From Panicum virgatum (taxonomy: Eukaryota > Streptophyta > Magnoliopsida > Poales > Poaceae): a stretch of 64,000 nucleotides of DNA. The notes beneath the pieces were generated by a model. It saw only the letters and a list, made by a program, of their open reading frames with translations, had not been told where the DNA came from and ran no database searches. This document shows positions 20,677-33,149 of this stretch, one piece after another (the stretch's first letter is position 1; every line of letters starts with the position of its first letter). Where the stretch lies: contig NC_053143.1 in assembly GCF_016808335.1 (NCBI RefSeq), forward strand, positions 50,375,441-50,439,440. The letters run 5' to 3'. The translations under genes were made by a program, and so were the position numbers.

Positions 20677-22764
20677 GAAAGGTCCATCTCAGTCATGCCT
20701 CTTAAGCTCATGAGTGATGATGGGATACTTCCAGAAAGAAAGTTCACCTCTAGATGGATGGATTCCAGGTGAAGGCACTCACCAAGTGTGTGAGGAATCT
20801 CTCCGGATAACTGATTGTTGGATATATCAAGGGATTCAAGATTAAAGAGGTCACCAATGGTAGATGATATGGATCCGGTGAGTTTATTGTAGGACAAGTC
20901 TAGGCCTCCAGAAAGAGAAGAAATGGTGAGGAGCTCAGGCGGGATGCTTCCTTGGAAGACATTATGCGATAGGTTCAGTATCACCAAACTCTTACAGCCT
21001 CCTATGCTCGGAGGTATTGAACCGCTTAAATTGTTCTCCTGGACATAAAGTTGACCTAACCTTTCCAATTTCCCAATTGACTGTGGGATCTCACCAAAAA
21101 GATTATTGTGTGCCAAGCTTAAGATAAACAAGTTGTCAAGGTTTCCAAGTGTATCAGGAATGGTTCCAAGGAATTTATTCCCCCCTAATTGGAGAATTGT
21201 GAGGTTTTTGAGGTTTCCTATCTCAGATGGTATAGTTCCAGTGAAGTTATTTTCTGTCAGGAACAACTGTTGAAGGCTCCTTGAGAGATTGCCAATGGAA
21301 TTTGGTAATGTTCCTTCTAACTTGTTATTGTCCAAATATATTAATTGAAGTTCAGTAGAGTTTGATGCCGAAGACAAGAAAGTCCAGTCTATTGTTTCAA
21401 GCTGGTTTGCACCAAGGTCCAACTGAATCAAGTTGGGCAGTGACTACCCCAGTGAATGCATTATCACGGAATTCTAATGCTTGGAGTTTGGAGGCATTGA
21501 CTAAGGTCACAGGCAGCGGGCCCTCAAATTTGTTTCCTTCCATGACCAGTGTTTCGATGTTCGGAAGAGTGTTGCCAATGTCACTAGGAATTCTTCCCAC
21601 AAGTTGGTTTACACCAAGGCCAAGGTAGCTGAGTGATGTTTTGTTGTAAAGTTTCTGTGGTACTGTGCCTGATAAATTGTTATAAGCCATGTCTAATGCT
21701 TCCCATACCTGAATTCTAGCTAAACTTTCAGGGATGCTTCCTTGCAAGTTATTTTCAGAAAGGAGCAAGGTGGAAAGAAAAGAGAAGTTTCCAAATGTGG
21801 CAGGTATAACTCCGGAGAAGTTGTTTTTTGCTAAGCTAATATATTGTATTGGTGGGGACATCATGGAGGATGATGGGATGATCCCAGAGAATTCATTATC
21901 TGAGAGATCTAATGTAACAAGTGATGTGCTATTGAAGAGAGTAGAGGGGATGTTTCCACTGAGCTTGTTTTGTATGAGGTCAAGGTAATACAGTGTTGAG
22001 CAATTTGCCAACATAAGTGGAAGGCCACCCGTTAAGCTATTGTTCCGAAGAAAAACAATGGCGAGCGATGGACTGTTGCCCAAGGATTCAGGAATACTAC
22101 TCACAAGGTTGTTACTTGGGAGAAACAGATACTGCAACTTTGGAAGCAATCCAATCCCCAAAGGGATTCTTCCGCCAAGGTTGTTATTACTAAGAACAAT
22201 TTGCTGAAGGAACTGTAACTTGGCAAGACTTGGAGGGATCTCACCTTCGATGGAGTTGTTGATTAGTCTGATAACCTCAAGCTTGGAACAAAATGATATG
22301 GAATATGGAATCCTCCCAGTGATGGAGTTCATGCTGAGGTTGAGGTACTTCAGCCGGGTTAATTTGCCTATCTCTGGGGGTATGGGGCCATTTATTTGAT
22401 TGTAAGCCATGTCGATCGTATCAATGAAATGAAGGTCAGCAATGCAAGGAGGAATTTTTCCTGTTATGTTTAGCTCTGCAAGGTCAAGAGCGACAACACG
22501 AGCTGCCTTGCTGCCACTGCATGAGACCCCTCGCCAATCGCAGAATGAAAGTGAGTCGTCTCTCCATGAGTCTAAGGCTCCAGCAGGGCTAGACAGCAGG
22601 GATTTCAGGCACAAAAGGGCTTGTCGATCTGTTTCAGATGAATTATGGAGTGTGGATGCTGTGGCTAAGGAATATGGTGGGCAGGGCCATGCAATCAGAA
22701 TACTGATGAGCGTTGCCACAAGCCGAAGGAAGAAGGACCTCTTCTGGGCCCCTAAGATAGCCAT
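20677..22764 (-). pseudogene. LRR-XII receptor kinase pseudogene, 5' part (LRRs)
   Basis: This is the 5' half of the same gene, from the ATG at 22764 with signal peptide (MAILGAQKRSFFLRL..) through most of the LRR domain. A 14-bp deletion near 21444 (present in full at 44841-44854) shifts the frame. The second GAAAG of the Copia target duplication lies at 20677-20681. The upstream promoter region, including the TATA-like box, is intact, so a truncated transcript ending in the Copia LTR is possible. Confidence 0.92.
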
Positions 22765-22828
22765 TTTGCTACTAGTGGATGCTTCAAGGATCTGAGTGTG
22801 GTGATTCTTCTGCTGCACCTACTTGCAC

Positions 22829-22838
22829 TTTATATAGA
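22829..22838 (-). promoter_or_regulatory. TATA box of the LRR-RLK pseudogene
   Basis: tctatataaa on the minus strand lies ~65-70 bp upstream of the ATG at 22764 and is identical to that of the intact copy. Confidence 0.6.
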
Positions 22839-23389
22839 GCTTGCCTGACAAGTATGCGCACATAACGAAATAAGACAGTCAAGGAAGGAAAGATATTCAC
22901 AGTGCTTAAATTCCTTTTTGTTAGAGTGCGCAATGGAAACCGGCTCAGCCCGCTATACTCACGAGCCGGCGCCCAACCAATCAAGACCTCAGGCTTAAAA
23001 CTCAACCCAAAAGACTAGCCTGATGGGTGAGAACTGCGGTCCCACCTTATATGTTGTGCTCACCACCATCAATTTTCGATGTGAGACTAAATCTAACACT
23101 ATTTTTTATCCAAGCAAAAGATAAGATTGAAACCTACTTAGGTAAAATGATATGGCATGAGGACGGCTGTTCTGTAATCATGCATGTCTCTTGTTACTGT
23201 GCATAACAGAAATAAGAGATTCCTGTGCTAGTTAATATATTTTTTGTAGGACCATCTGCTGAACTAAGTATTTTGAATAGTAATTGTAGGTATAAAAACA
23301 TGAAAGATAAGGAGATTAATTTTCAAAATAAATCTTGCTGCAGAAATCTCATCTCATAAATTTACTTATGTTAAAAGGTAGTGATCGAA
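22839..23389. other. LRR-RLK upstream region
   Basis: Presumed promoter of the unit 1 RLK. No further motif can be assigned with confidence and no gene is seen. The equivalent in unit 2 is 46251-46801. Confidence 0.4.
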
Positions 23390-23619
23390 GCCCTGTTTAG
23401 TTGGCAAAAAAGTTCTACAGTATCCGTCACATCGAATCTTTGGACACATGTAAGGAGTATTAAATGTAGTTGAAAAAAGAACTAATTACACAGTATAACT
23501 GATTCATACGAGATGAATCTTTTAAGCATAATTAGTCCATGATTGGACATTAATTGTCAAATAATAACAAAATATGCTACAGTACCAAAACCCAAACTTT
23601 TTCGCGAACTAAACACAGT
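23390..23619. mobile_element. MITE (gccctgtttag / ctaaacacagtc ends)
   Basis: It has the grass MITE pattern with ends gccctgtttagttgg and ..gcgaactaaacacag, and an interior containing gattggacattaattgtc and ctacagtac segments. Unit 2 keeps only its left part (46802-47002), cut by a ~345-bp deletion. Confidence 0.55.
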
Positions 23620-25680
23620 CAAAATAAACATATTATTGACGGCATGCATGCCATAATGGTTTTTCTGACTCAAATAGGCACTACCATTCTATTGTAAAGG
23701 GTTTATTTGCGACAAATACATACAAACTTTCAAGGCTCAGTAGACATTCTTTCAACTCAATAAACCTACTAACGAGCACCCACGCAATGATGTAAGAAAG
23801 TTGGAATGTCTTTGAAGCATACACGAACGAACGAGCTCGAGAGTATGATGACAGACAAGGTGAGGCATTAGTGTACGTTTTTTGAATGGTCCAATTTGAT
23901 GTTCAATGTCAAGATGGAATATAATCTGCTTCATTAGTTTGTGGATGTTCATGTGATTACCTTCCACAGGATATCATCATGCTTGGGTAGTCCAATTTGT
24001 TATAAAGTCTCCAACCTTCATTGTGTTGTAGTAGTTGTATTCATGGTTGGCCTAGCAGAAAGGGACCGACCGATTTGGGCGTGCAACGTGCATTGTCAGA
24101 TGGAAGCTCAAAAAGGCAATGATCGATCCATGACTCCACAGCAGACTCGTCTTCTTATCAATGTTATTCTTCTGCCTTATTTTCTGGCCTGCTTTTCAAT
24201 GGTTCATGCCAGCAGTAATAATGGGGGATGCCTAACAATTCAGGTGCTGTGGCCCTCAAAAAAAAAAACAATTCAAGTGCTGTGATGTATCTAGTCCAAA
24301 TGGAGCATTTCTCCCACTAGAACCTTTTTTCTTTTTGAACTCTTTTGGAGTTTCTTTTTGAACTCTTTTGGAGTTCTCCAACTAGAACACCGCGTACTGT
24401 ACGGAGTCATTAGATTTTGGGTTGATTAATGCTTGTGGTCTCTTGGGGTCATCTGAGAGTTGAGTGCATGTAAACATGACATCTAGATCTGCAGTGGTAT
24501 CATCATATGCGCCTACATGGAACCTCATTTATTGACAATGAAACTACTATATATAGTATAGGCTAAGACTAATGACCAACCCATGATCCACGCGCCAAAA
24601 AGCTCGGCATGACCAGGGTCTGGAGCGACCTTGACTAGCATAAAGTAGTCGCATGCTCTGACCTTTATTATCTTGTCCATGTGGAGCATTATTTTAAATC
24701 TTCCACTTCAATGTGTTTCCCTTTTGTTAATCTAGTTCGTGACACATAGTGATATAAAGTTCTCCACTTCGATAACATATATAATTAACAAATCTCGCTA
24801 CCGTGTTAGGCATCCCCTCTTACAGGGCATGCACCGTGCAACGAATCAAAACAAAAGAGGCAGAGGAAAAGAATGTTGATCGGACCGTGAACAACATGGA
24901 GGGGTCGTTGCCTCTGCCGTTATTGGGTTTTACCGGACCTGTCGTTGTTGGGTTTTACCGAGCGCAACACACAAACAGGGTTGAATGAAGAGGAAGACTA
25001 AGAAACAAAACCAAGTATATGGAGATAGATATTGGGAAATTCTAAGGTTGATCTTTCAAAACATGTCATTTCAGTGAATTTGGGTGAAAATTTTTGACAT
25101 TCATGAGAATTGAATGAGTTTAATGAATTTAAAGCAGACGATACAAATTTAATTTGGCCCATCGGTTCTTGTTTCGAATCAGTGATGCAAATGACCTTTG
25201 GGCCTAAGGCTGATGCCCAAGGCCTCTTGTGCAAAAATATATGTATCGTCCGGTAATTCTTAGAACCAACTATATATGTAAATGCCATTGTTCCTGCTGT
25301 TAGTTGGTTACAACAACCAATGGTGGTACAAATGCAATTGCACAATCGTTTGTGGAACATGCAGTACTCAAGACATATTTCTTCATTCACTTGTGTAACA
25401 TCATTTCAAAAAAAAGCCGGTACAAACCCTTTCGAACCAATATAATGGTAAAGGGGCAATATGCGGCAGTGATTGGCCAGCGACATCTGCGCCGTCATCC
25501 ATGATCGACCTTTACTCACTCTCCATGACTAGAGTTAACAAGATCGCAAGGACAAGCACCATGATTAACTAGTAGTTTAGCATGCCAAATAAAATGCCAT
25601 ATTATCCGAGACTGATCCTGGCCTTACGAGTAACATATTCTTCTTTCTGCTTGCTAATTAGCTTCTGCTCAGGCAACAAA
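23620..25680. other. Intergenic region with no supported gene
   Basis: Open frames here (for example 23941-24285 on +) have no recognisable domain and are not conserved in length between the units. It contains a miniature retroposon scar (24234-24284) and a 23-bp tandem repeat (tttctttttgaactctttt.., ~24325-24375). The equivalent in unit 2 is 47003-48780. Confidence 0.4.
24234..24284 (+). mobile_element. Minimal retroposon scar: poly-A flanked by an 18-bp direct repeat
   Basis: aacaattcaggtgctgtg and aacaattcaagtgctgtg flank a short insert of about 15 bases ending in a poly-A run. The unit 2 copy (47316-47359) has a perfect 18-bp repeat. This is the signature of LINE-driven target-primed insertion truncated almost to the tail. 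Confidence 0.6.
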
Positions 25681-25855
25681 GGCCCTGTTTGTTTCAGCTT
25701 ACGGTCGACTTTGAGAAATCCAAAAGTCAGAGACTCATAGAATCCAGAATCAAGAATCCATAATCATCTGGACTCTCGATTCTGGAAATAATCTTACTTT
25801 TAAATTTCTCAAAATTGAGCCTTCAAAATTGACCAGAAACTGAAACAAACGGAGC
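25681..25855. mobile_element. MITE (ggccctgtttgtttcag ends)
   Basis: Terminal inverted repeats ggccctgtttgtttcagctt and ..actgaaacaaacggagc bound 175 bp with internal palindromic agaatc/gattct segments. The family is common in grasses; the superfamily is not fixed because the target duplication is unclear. The copy in unit 2 is at 48781-48955. Confidence 0.65.
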
Positions 25856-26585
25856 AAGAGAACTAAAAGCCACGGCGTAGAATGTATAGCATGTCCGCAC
25901 ACTGCTGCTTCACGACGCGGGGAGAACAGGGGAGAAAGAGGGAGGGAGGAAAACATCACTATGAAGTTGGGCTAATGTAAGCGAAAGCCAAACCGGGCCA
26001 GAAAAGAAGAAAATTGTCACATTTGGACAAGCTAAGAACAAGAAAATCTAAGAAAGGTGTGGGTTGGTTTTGGAAAGATGAAGTGTGGACTGGACTAAAA
26101 GAGATCATGTGCGCGAGATTGAGTTTAGGAGCTCAAATTGATGCTTAAATTTTGGAAAGGTTTTGAACTTGCAAGATTTTGAATTTGTTTTTTCGTTTTG
26201 TTACAAAATCAGTCTGCTATTTTATTATATTGTAGTAAACTTGAGAATGCTTTCAAAAGTTGGTACCATCTGTTGCAATCCTTTGCTTTAAGTTCTCAAT
26301 CCGATACGATTGATTGAATTTTCAGCTGATTATGATTATTCATAAGATATGCTCACACGATGACACAATATATAGCTCGGAGGTATTCATAGGGACGACT
26401 TGTGCATGCATACAGTACTTTATTTTGGGAACCAAATTCTATCTCAAAGTTGGGATAACACTATAATCTTCAACCTTTATTTTAGCACTAACACTCATCA
26501 CTAACAACCTTTGTGATCTGGCCGGTTAACCGGGAATTACAGACTTATGAATGGTATGATCACTGGCCAGCGAGTCAGATCATCA
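25856..26585. other. 3' flank of the aspartyl protease fragment
   Basis: AT-rich sequence without a supported gene. Unit 2 (48956-49663) has a short deletion near 48995. Confidence 0.35.
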
Positions 26586-27311
26586 TCAGCAAGCTCCGGG
26601 TGTGAAGCCGACGACCTTCTTACCAATGTCGTACATAAAGCTGTACGTCTTCTGCTGTGTGCTTCCGATGACAGCCATGTCACTGTTCCTGTTGTTGGCC
26701 GCGAACGCCAGGCACGCATGCGAGACATTGGCCACGTACAGGATTCCCGTAGCATCCATGTCTAGGCTCGCGCCGCCTTGGAACACCAGCGACACCGTGG
26801 GCAGCAGCACGATCCCCTGGAGCCCGGTCAGGTTGAAGCATGTGTCTAACATCTCGAACCAGCCGGGAGCCTTTTGATACCCTAGAGCCGCCATGTCCTT
26901 GGCGAACGCCAACCGCAGCTGCCTGTAAGCCAAGGGAGGGAGCCGCGTGATCACCGTGCCGGAGTCGACGATCATGCCGGCGGCGGAGAAGACGGAGCGG
27001 CTGATGGGCAGCAAGTGGCCGCCCACCTTGATGCCTGTCATGCCCACGTAGTAGTACCTCGGCCCCTTGTAGGTGAGCATCGGCGTCTGGCGTGCTTCCT
27101 TCACAGCCACCGCCGCCATGGTGGCGGCGCCTGGCCCGAAATCCAGGAACCCTGTCCCGGATGGATCTGCCGGGAGGCAGTACGCGAACATGCCGCTGTA
27201 CTTGTTCCCCGCTTGCACCATTAGCGACGTCCTGCCGCGACCGAGACCCAACACCCCTGCCGACTGCCCGAACAACCCCTAGATATTGTGACTGCACCCG
27301 AACCGGAAATC
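26586..27311 (-). pseudogene. Aspartyl protease (nepenthesin/A1 type), 5'-truncated, nonsense copy
   Basis: A 241-codon exon after an AG acceptor at 27312 encodes the second half of a plant A1 aspartyl protease: FRFGCSH, SAGVLGLGRGRTSLMVQ, FAYCLP, YYYVGMTGIKVGG, the second catalytic motif VDSGTVITRLPP, and a C-terminal VIGSTQQKTYSFMYDIG. The N-terminal lobe with the first DTGS motif is absent upstream, where only repeats are found. A stop at 27279-27281 (TAG where unit 2 has TGG) breaks the start of this piece. The family is secreted or vacuolar and includes defence-related members. Confidence 0.85.
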
Positions 27312-28469
27312 CTGCATGAGCAAAAGGCATGACATACCCATGCGGCCATGAATAGGGATGCAAATGGGTGCCCCTAAGGGTATCCACCTCTCCTCTTTAA
27401 TTCAAAAGTTTGTACTAGTTTTTTAAAGTGGAAGCTCATTTTGAGAAACTAGTAAAAAATTTAACTAAAAAGGGGCAACGGAAACCCTAAGGGGCACCTC
27501 AAGCCATGAATGCCCTGCGGTAACTATATAGGCGACTCACCCACTGACATGTGGGTTTGAAGGTGGTGGGACCCATACATCAGTGAGGGGAGTCCCTCTG
27601 CTGGTACTACAGTGGAATCACGTTGGATATATACGACGCTCTACAATTTAAGGTCAAAAAAGTCAAACGAGCTACAATTTGAAACGGATGGAGTATGATC
27701 AACCAAGTCCTTCATAAATCTGTTTTGAACGCTCCTTGATATCAGGAATTTTGAATTTTCTCTATCACTCTTTCAAATGTACCATATTTTTCAGGAGAGA
27801 ATTCTTGTTCATTATCAATCTATGTACATGGGAGCTCATTCAAATGAAGATTTCTTCAACATCCTCTAATTTTTTGTCTTCAATTATCATATTGTGAAGT
27901 ATGATGCAAGTTAAGCTAGCACGACTTTCTTGAGTTGTCTCCTCGGTCATATAGACGAGCAAGCTGGTTGCTTCCGAACACAAAACTGACAATGCAGGAC
28001 ATTAAATTCTCATTCAATATCCTTTCTCCTGGTCTCTTTCTATGCAAATAACTTTTCCAGGTTGATGACATGCAAGGTTATTTACACAACTAATTAGAAC
28101 AACTATGATTCAAATAGAGCAATAATAGATAGGTTATATTTTTAGAAATATTTTGATACTAGTTTCATATTATTTTGATTTAAAATGAATTAGTTGATTT
28201 TTTAGATCTAATTAGAATTTTTTACTTTTTTCAAAAATATGAAACCGCCTTCGAAACCACCATAAGGGCCAAATTTGCCCGGTTTCAACAATTGGATGGT
28301 CTATGTTATCCGGTTTTGTAGTTGAAGGTTGAAATCGGACTTTTATGATTGTTTGATGGTGTAAATTGAACTTTTCTCTTCTAATTTTTAGCTATAAAAC
28401 TCATTCTTATATTAATTCTAATCAGGTTGTGCGGAGCACGAATTTGTAGGCTAATATATATCTAATTTT
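27312..28469. other. Region upstream of the protease fragment
   Basis: No N-terminal protease exon was found here. A Stowaway-like end (gaaacggatggagta) is at about 27680-27695. The rest is AT-rich anonymous sequence. The equivalent in unit 2 is 50390-51559. Confidence 0.4.
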
Positions 28470-28830
28470 TTTAAAAAAATAAGAACGTGCGTAGCATGTT
28501 TTTTATTCAGGAAGAGAAGTACATCAACGCAACCTCGGGAAAGACCCCAAAGCGCAAAGATACAAGAACGCCATGCCACTTAAAGAAAAACAAGAACTCA
28601 ACCACAAACACACTAAAGAAATCACGACACCACCCCGACCTAGGAAGACTAGGACCTGCGAGAGAAAACACCATGATCGCCCGCATCGGGCTGCCTAACA
28701 ACGTGAATCCAACGAGAGCGCGCGTGAAGGTCCTGCGAGACGATGCCTGCAAGGAAGAAACGACCCAGATGGTGGTGCACCATCGTCCGTCACCTGCGGA
28801 GGAGTAGATCAAGTTTTCACCTGGCAAAGA
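28470..28830 (-). mobile_element. 3' end of a decayed LINE-like retroposon
   Basis: Minus-strand sequence ends ..cctgaataaaaaacatgc followed by a short A/T run, with a polyadenylation-like aataaa. Its translation (..GVLVSLRFGVFPEVALM..) resembles the tail common to plant non-LTR elements. No RT domain is present. The copy in unit 2 is at 51560-51914. Confidence 0.4.
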
Positions 28831-29329
28831 CTAAATGGGTTTGGTGGCAACAACAACACCCCCAACGAGGTGAACTACACGAAAGAGCGCAGCCGTTGTT
28901 GGCACCGGCGGATGCCGGGCAAGGCTTTCACCACAAGGCACCCAAAACCAACTCTAAAAAAAATGCCGAGGCCTGCTAGTTATAGTTATTAGAATTGGAC
29001 TGAAGATCGAATAAGTGAGGCTGTCGGTTCGCTGGTTTACTGGTCCAACTGTAAAGAACCGATTGAACCGCTGGTTCGATAATTTCGGAATGGACAATTG
29101 AACCGTCCACAAATACTTTCATACCAGTACAATATTATAATATGTCATAGATAATTAACAACATAGAGTTGACCACCTGCGACACCTGGCAGGGCTACCA
29201 ACAACCAGACAGGTGAGGGAACTAGAAAGGTTACACCATGCTTCTACTGAGTGCTGACAAGAAGAAGGCGAGAGAGGGAGGGAGGTTGGAAGCTGAGGGA
29301 AGTGCTGAAGCTGAGGGAGGGAGATTGAT
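28831..29329. other. Anonymous spacer
   Basis: No gene supported. It contains an agggagggagg purine-rich stretch at ~29270-29325. Here unit 1 differs from unit 2, which has the gypsy LTR start instead. Confidence 0.35.
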
Positions 29330-31809
29330 TGTAGGCAGGGACTCGCCAAGATCAGAACGCGATGGTGTAAGAAACATAAAGATTTAGACAGGTTTGGGCC
29401 ACCGGAACATAATACTCTACATCCTGTGTGGTAGTTTGTATTGTCTTACATGATTGTATTATATTGGAAGGGTCCCTGCCCGTCCTTATATAGTCTGGGG
29501 GACAGGGTTATATGGAAAGTTCTAAAAGAATACTAGCAGAGTCCTACTCCAATGGGATCGGGTAGTTTCCTTTACATTGACTAGTCCGACTTCTATACGA
29601 GTAGCTACATGCGAGGAAAAGTACATTCCATGCACTATCCTTTACTCTAGAATATTCCACGCCCGTGAGCAGTTCTGCTGCCCCAGATCTGACAAGCCCC
29701 CGAGCTCTTCGTAGTCAAATCCTGCATGCGTCGAGTACTTCTAAAGACGTTGCTGAGTGCTTCGAGTACTTCTGGAATCCTTCAATGCTTCGTCGAGTGC
29801 TTTGAGTAGTCTTCCGAGTACTTCTTTGAGTGTATCGAGGCTATGAGGTGCTCAAGCCCCGAATCTTCTTTTATATGGTGCGTGATGAACTCACACTTCA
29901 TATGGAGTAGCCCCCGAGCCTTAGGTTGAATCGCATAATCAGGCTGAGGGTCAAATTAGTCTTCAAAAAATCTTCCAAATCCTCTTTTGCCTCTCAAATC
30001 GCTTCAAAAAACATACCATTTATGACACGTACCCTGCAGCCCCCGAGCCTTAGAGCCAATTCCTGCAAATTTGGAATTAAGGATCTAAAGTCATGGCATA
30101 CAGAATGCCCTGATTAATTCGAAATATTCCAAATAAGAAAAAAAATCCTAGAATTTATTGCTCAAAATAAATCGTAATTGGTGCGTGACTCTTCATCTAT
30201 ATGATATTCTCGAAATTGCCACTGACTAGGTTATTTAACCATTCGGTAAAAACTAGGTTTAGTACGTTTTCTCCATTTGCGTAGTTGAATTCGCCGCCAT
30301 TACCATCGCCAACTCTCCTCTACTCTCGCCTCCTTTGCAACGAGAAACTAGTCACCATTAGCCCCCGAGCGAGTGAGCAAGAAAAGGCACTTGGGAAGGG
30401 GAACGAGAAAACCCATGGAGCATCAAGTCTGGCGGAGAAAGAAGGATGAAGAGCAAGTAAGTGCTCTGACTTCCACCTCCTTGGTCTTGTTGAAGAGAAA
30501 TTGCTTCAACCTCGCGAGGTAGTTTATTGGTGTAAAGCTTTAGGAGATGCGTCCCCTCGCGAAGGACCACAAGAAATCATAATATTTCAATCTTATATCT
30601 TGCATGGTCTCGGAATCCTCACTTCTATTCTTCTGAGGCCTTTTGCATCATTGGGAGATTCAAGCGCATCACTTGACCCCAAACTCTATCCTCTACATTT
30701 CAATTTTTGTTCATCTTTGCGAAGCTTATCTTGGGATTGAACCGCATTTCGATCTATTTCAACATCTTTTCCATCTGAAACCCCAACTGAACGCAACCAC
30801 CATAGATGTAGTTGGGGGAGCGGGTTTGTAGTTGCGTTAGGGTGTAGGATTGAAATATATCCGATATAAATTGACTTCCAAAGTTATCGACTGGAAGAAT
30901 TTTTGGTTTTATATGAAAAACCAAGCACCAACTCTCCCCCTCAGAACACCTGGTCCACCAATTTCAAACTCAGTTGGAATTCGAAAGGAGATAATTTGCC
31001 CAGATCAATGATCTTCTTGGCAAGATAGATCATTTGAAGAGGAAAAAGAAATTGACTGGAGCGTCGATAGTCGCAAACTGGATGTGCCGACGAATCCAGC
31101 CACTCCAACAATGAGCAAATTTTGGATACATGTATATAGGTGAGGAAGATCCATAACGCTTTACTCTCGACAAAATTACCCAAGCGGATGTCATGCGTCG
31201 GGTAAATCGAGTACTCGAGGGAGTAACCGAGGTGCCAAAAATCGGGGGAGACTTCCGATTAAACAAGCGGCCTTGAGAGGTACTGTAAAGTAGTCGATTC
31301 TCGATGAATAGCGAGTACTTTGTTTCCCGTAGTCTCATTAATTCAGGACTTGTTGTACAGATTAATCCAGAAAATTATTGGAGTAGGCCTCCACTTCCTG
31401 AAGTTGTGCCTGCTGCACAAGCTAACCCAAATCTGCATCGATTTCTTTATTTTGTGTTTCAATTATTTGGGTATCCATAATTGAAACTAACCAAGAAGAA
31501 TCATGTATGGTTGATAGACCTTCCCGGAGGAGATGGGGATGACAGGAGTCAAACAGCGATGGTCCAAGGAAGCATTGCGACGAGCGAAGTTCGTGCGGAA
31601 TCGCCAGAGTTGCGTAAGCGCAAGGCGCCATCAGCTGACAACGATAACAGGTATATTTTTTTGTACCCGTTATATCGTTGTTATTAAAGAATCGGGTTCT
31701 TGGACTTTGATGATATTGCTTTGCTATTTCTAGCCCCCCGCCAGAGAAGCGTGTGCGGGACTCCGCTGTCACTCCAGCCTCCAGCCCTACCCCATCCATC
31801 CAGTTAAGG
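29330..31809 (+). mobile_element. Decayed gypsy-type LTR retrotransposon (LTR plus gag-like gene)
   Basis: The left part (29330 to ~30300) is LTR-like, with a cttatatagtctgggggac promoter-like segment and repeated 'gcccccgag' motifs. The internal part holds broken plus-strand pieces of the domain annotated in grasses as putative gypsy-type transposon: HLTPNSILYISIFVHLCEA (30665-30780), YIRYKLTSKVIDWKNFWFYM (~30860-30915), CRRIQPLQQ, GEEDP, and VMRRVNRVLEGVTEVPK (~31190-31240), separated by stops and frameshifts. The LTR's first ~50 bases, present in unit 2, are missing here. No pol is seen; a CACTA-like sequence follows at 31810. Confidence 0.7.
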
Positions 31810-32400
31810 CACTATAAGGATTCGCCTCTAATGCCACGCCAGATGATTGCAACACCACTGATTTGTTAGCCATAGGGGGGGTCGTATTGCAACCTTTCCG
31901 TAAAATGGTTGCAACATGTGTTTATAAGGCAACGGACTAAATGTGTTGCAATATGTGTGGTTTGTCGTTGCAATAGGAGTGCGCTACTGCAACCATTTTA
32001 GAATTGTGTTGCAATTAGTTGGCGTTATTGCCATGACGCTTTAGAGTTGCATTAGTATTGATTTTTGTTGCAATTACTTGGTGCAATTGCAACTATATTG
32101 GATTTGGTAGCTTTTACTTCTAACCGTTGTCATGGTTATTCTGGGTTGCAATAATCTTAAATAGTGTTGCAATTGCTAGGTGATAATTGCAACAAGAATT
32201 CTGAAATTGTTGCAGTTGCATGTTCTTGTTGCCACGGTTTTTTAGGGTTGTAATAAATTTTGTGGCGTTGCAATTTTTAGTTACTTGTTGCAACTACCAT
32301 CCTTACTGGATGCAATATCATGTTACTATTGCCATGAATTTTTTATGTTGCAATAGACCAATTTGTTCGTTGCAGTACAAAGTGGTTGGTGGCACTTGTA
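31810..32400. repeat. GTTGCAA-rich array, CACTA-like terminus
   Basis: The segment begins cactataaggattcgcc, a plausible CACTA-type terminus interrupting the gypsy gag-like gene. It continues for ~550 bp with at least ten GTTGCAA motifs plus inverted forms (TTGCAAC), spaced 20-50 bases apart. Such short repeated motifs in both orientations are typical of CACTA subterminal regions that bind transposase. The opposite end was not found, so the element is incomplete. The copy in unit 2 is at 54947-55535. Confidence 0.5.
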
Positions 32401-33149
32401 TTTGGTGGGTCTTTTAACATACCAAAATTCTATTTGAAATTTTCATAATTTGAAATTCAAATTTAGCATGTGTGGAAAAATTGATAAGACAAATTCTTTC
32501 AAAATCATTTGGTATCCCAAAATGCCATTTTAAAATTTCATATTATGATACCTCACAAAACTGCAACGGTGGCAGCAACATCACTACTACTACTAGACCT
32601 CCTATATGTTTGTGAAAAAATTTAGTATTTTATTTTTTATAGGAACCACGACTTTACTATGTCAACATAAATTTTAAATTATTTAGATAAAGTTAGATGG
32701 AAAAATGAATAAAATAAAAGTGGGAGAACTCGTTGAGTTGTACAACTTTGCTATTGATGATATTTCCATTTGAAATCATTTAATATCCCAAAACTCTATT
32801 CGGATCAGACGGAGTGACGGACTAGGATTGCAGCAATGCTGATATCTCGTACATCGCCGTCTCAAATTGGCGAATAACAAACCTGCATAGGCCGATAGGC
32901 GTCCACAAGCCTAGAATCGGCACAGATCGTGCCTAGATGCCTGGAATAGCTGGGTTCCAGGGCGGGCGTAGGCTGCAAGCGAGCGCATGTGTGCCGGCCG
33001 GTGTTGCCACCGGTAGGCCCGGCTCTATGTGACCTAGGTCCGGAAAGGGGCCCAGGATCTGCATGTTCAGCAGCTGCCTATGTAGGAGTTGCGGCAGTGT
33101 CGTCAGCCTCCATATTAGGAAATCGTTGAATCGTAGGGCGGCGGCCAAG
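32401..33149. other. Anonymous spacer at the right of unit 1
   Basis: No gene can be supported; the 83-codon minus frame at 32933-33184 has no recognisable domain. The equivalent in unit 2 is 55536-55877 plus 56986-57359. Confidence 0.4.

Noticed and set aside
23941..24285. Small plus-strand protein gene (114 codons, 105 in unit 2)
   Set aside because: The C-terminus is translated retroposon scar, it has no domain or signal peptide, and its length differs between units.
26680..27387. 235-codon minus-strand ORF overlapping the aspartyl protease
   Set aside because: It is the wrong frame of the protease exon, rich in Arg and His from GC-biased codons.
31810..32400. CRISPR-like or satellite array
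   Set aside because: The repeated word is only seven bases, spacing is irregular, and the organism is a plant. A transposon subterminal array fits better.
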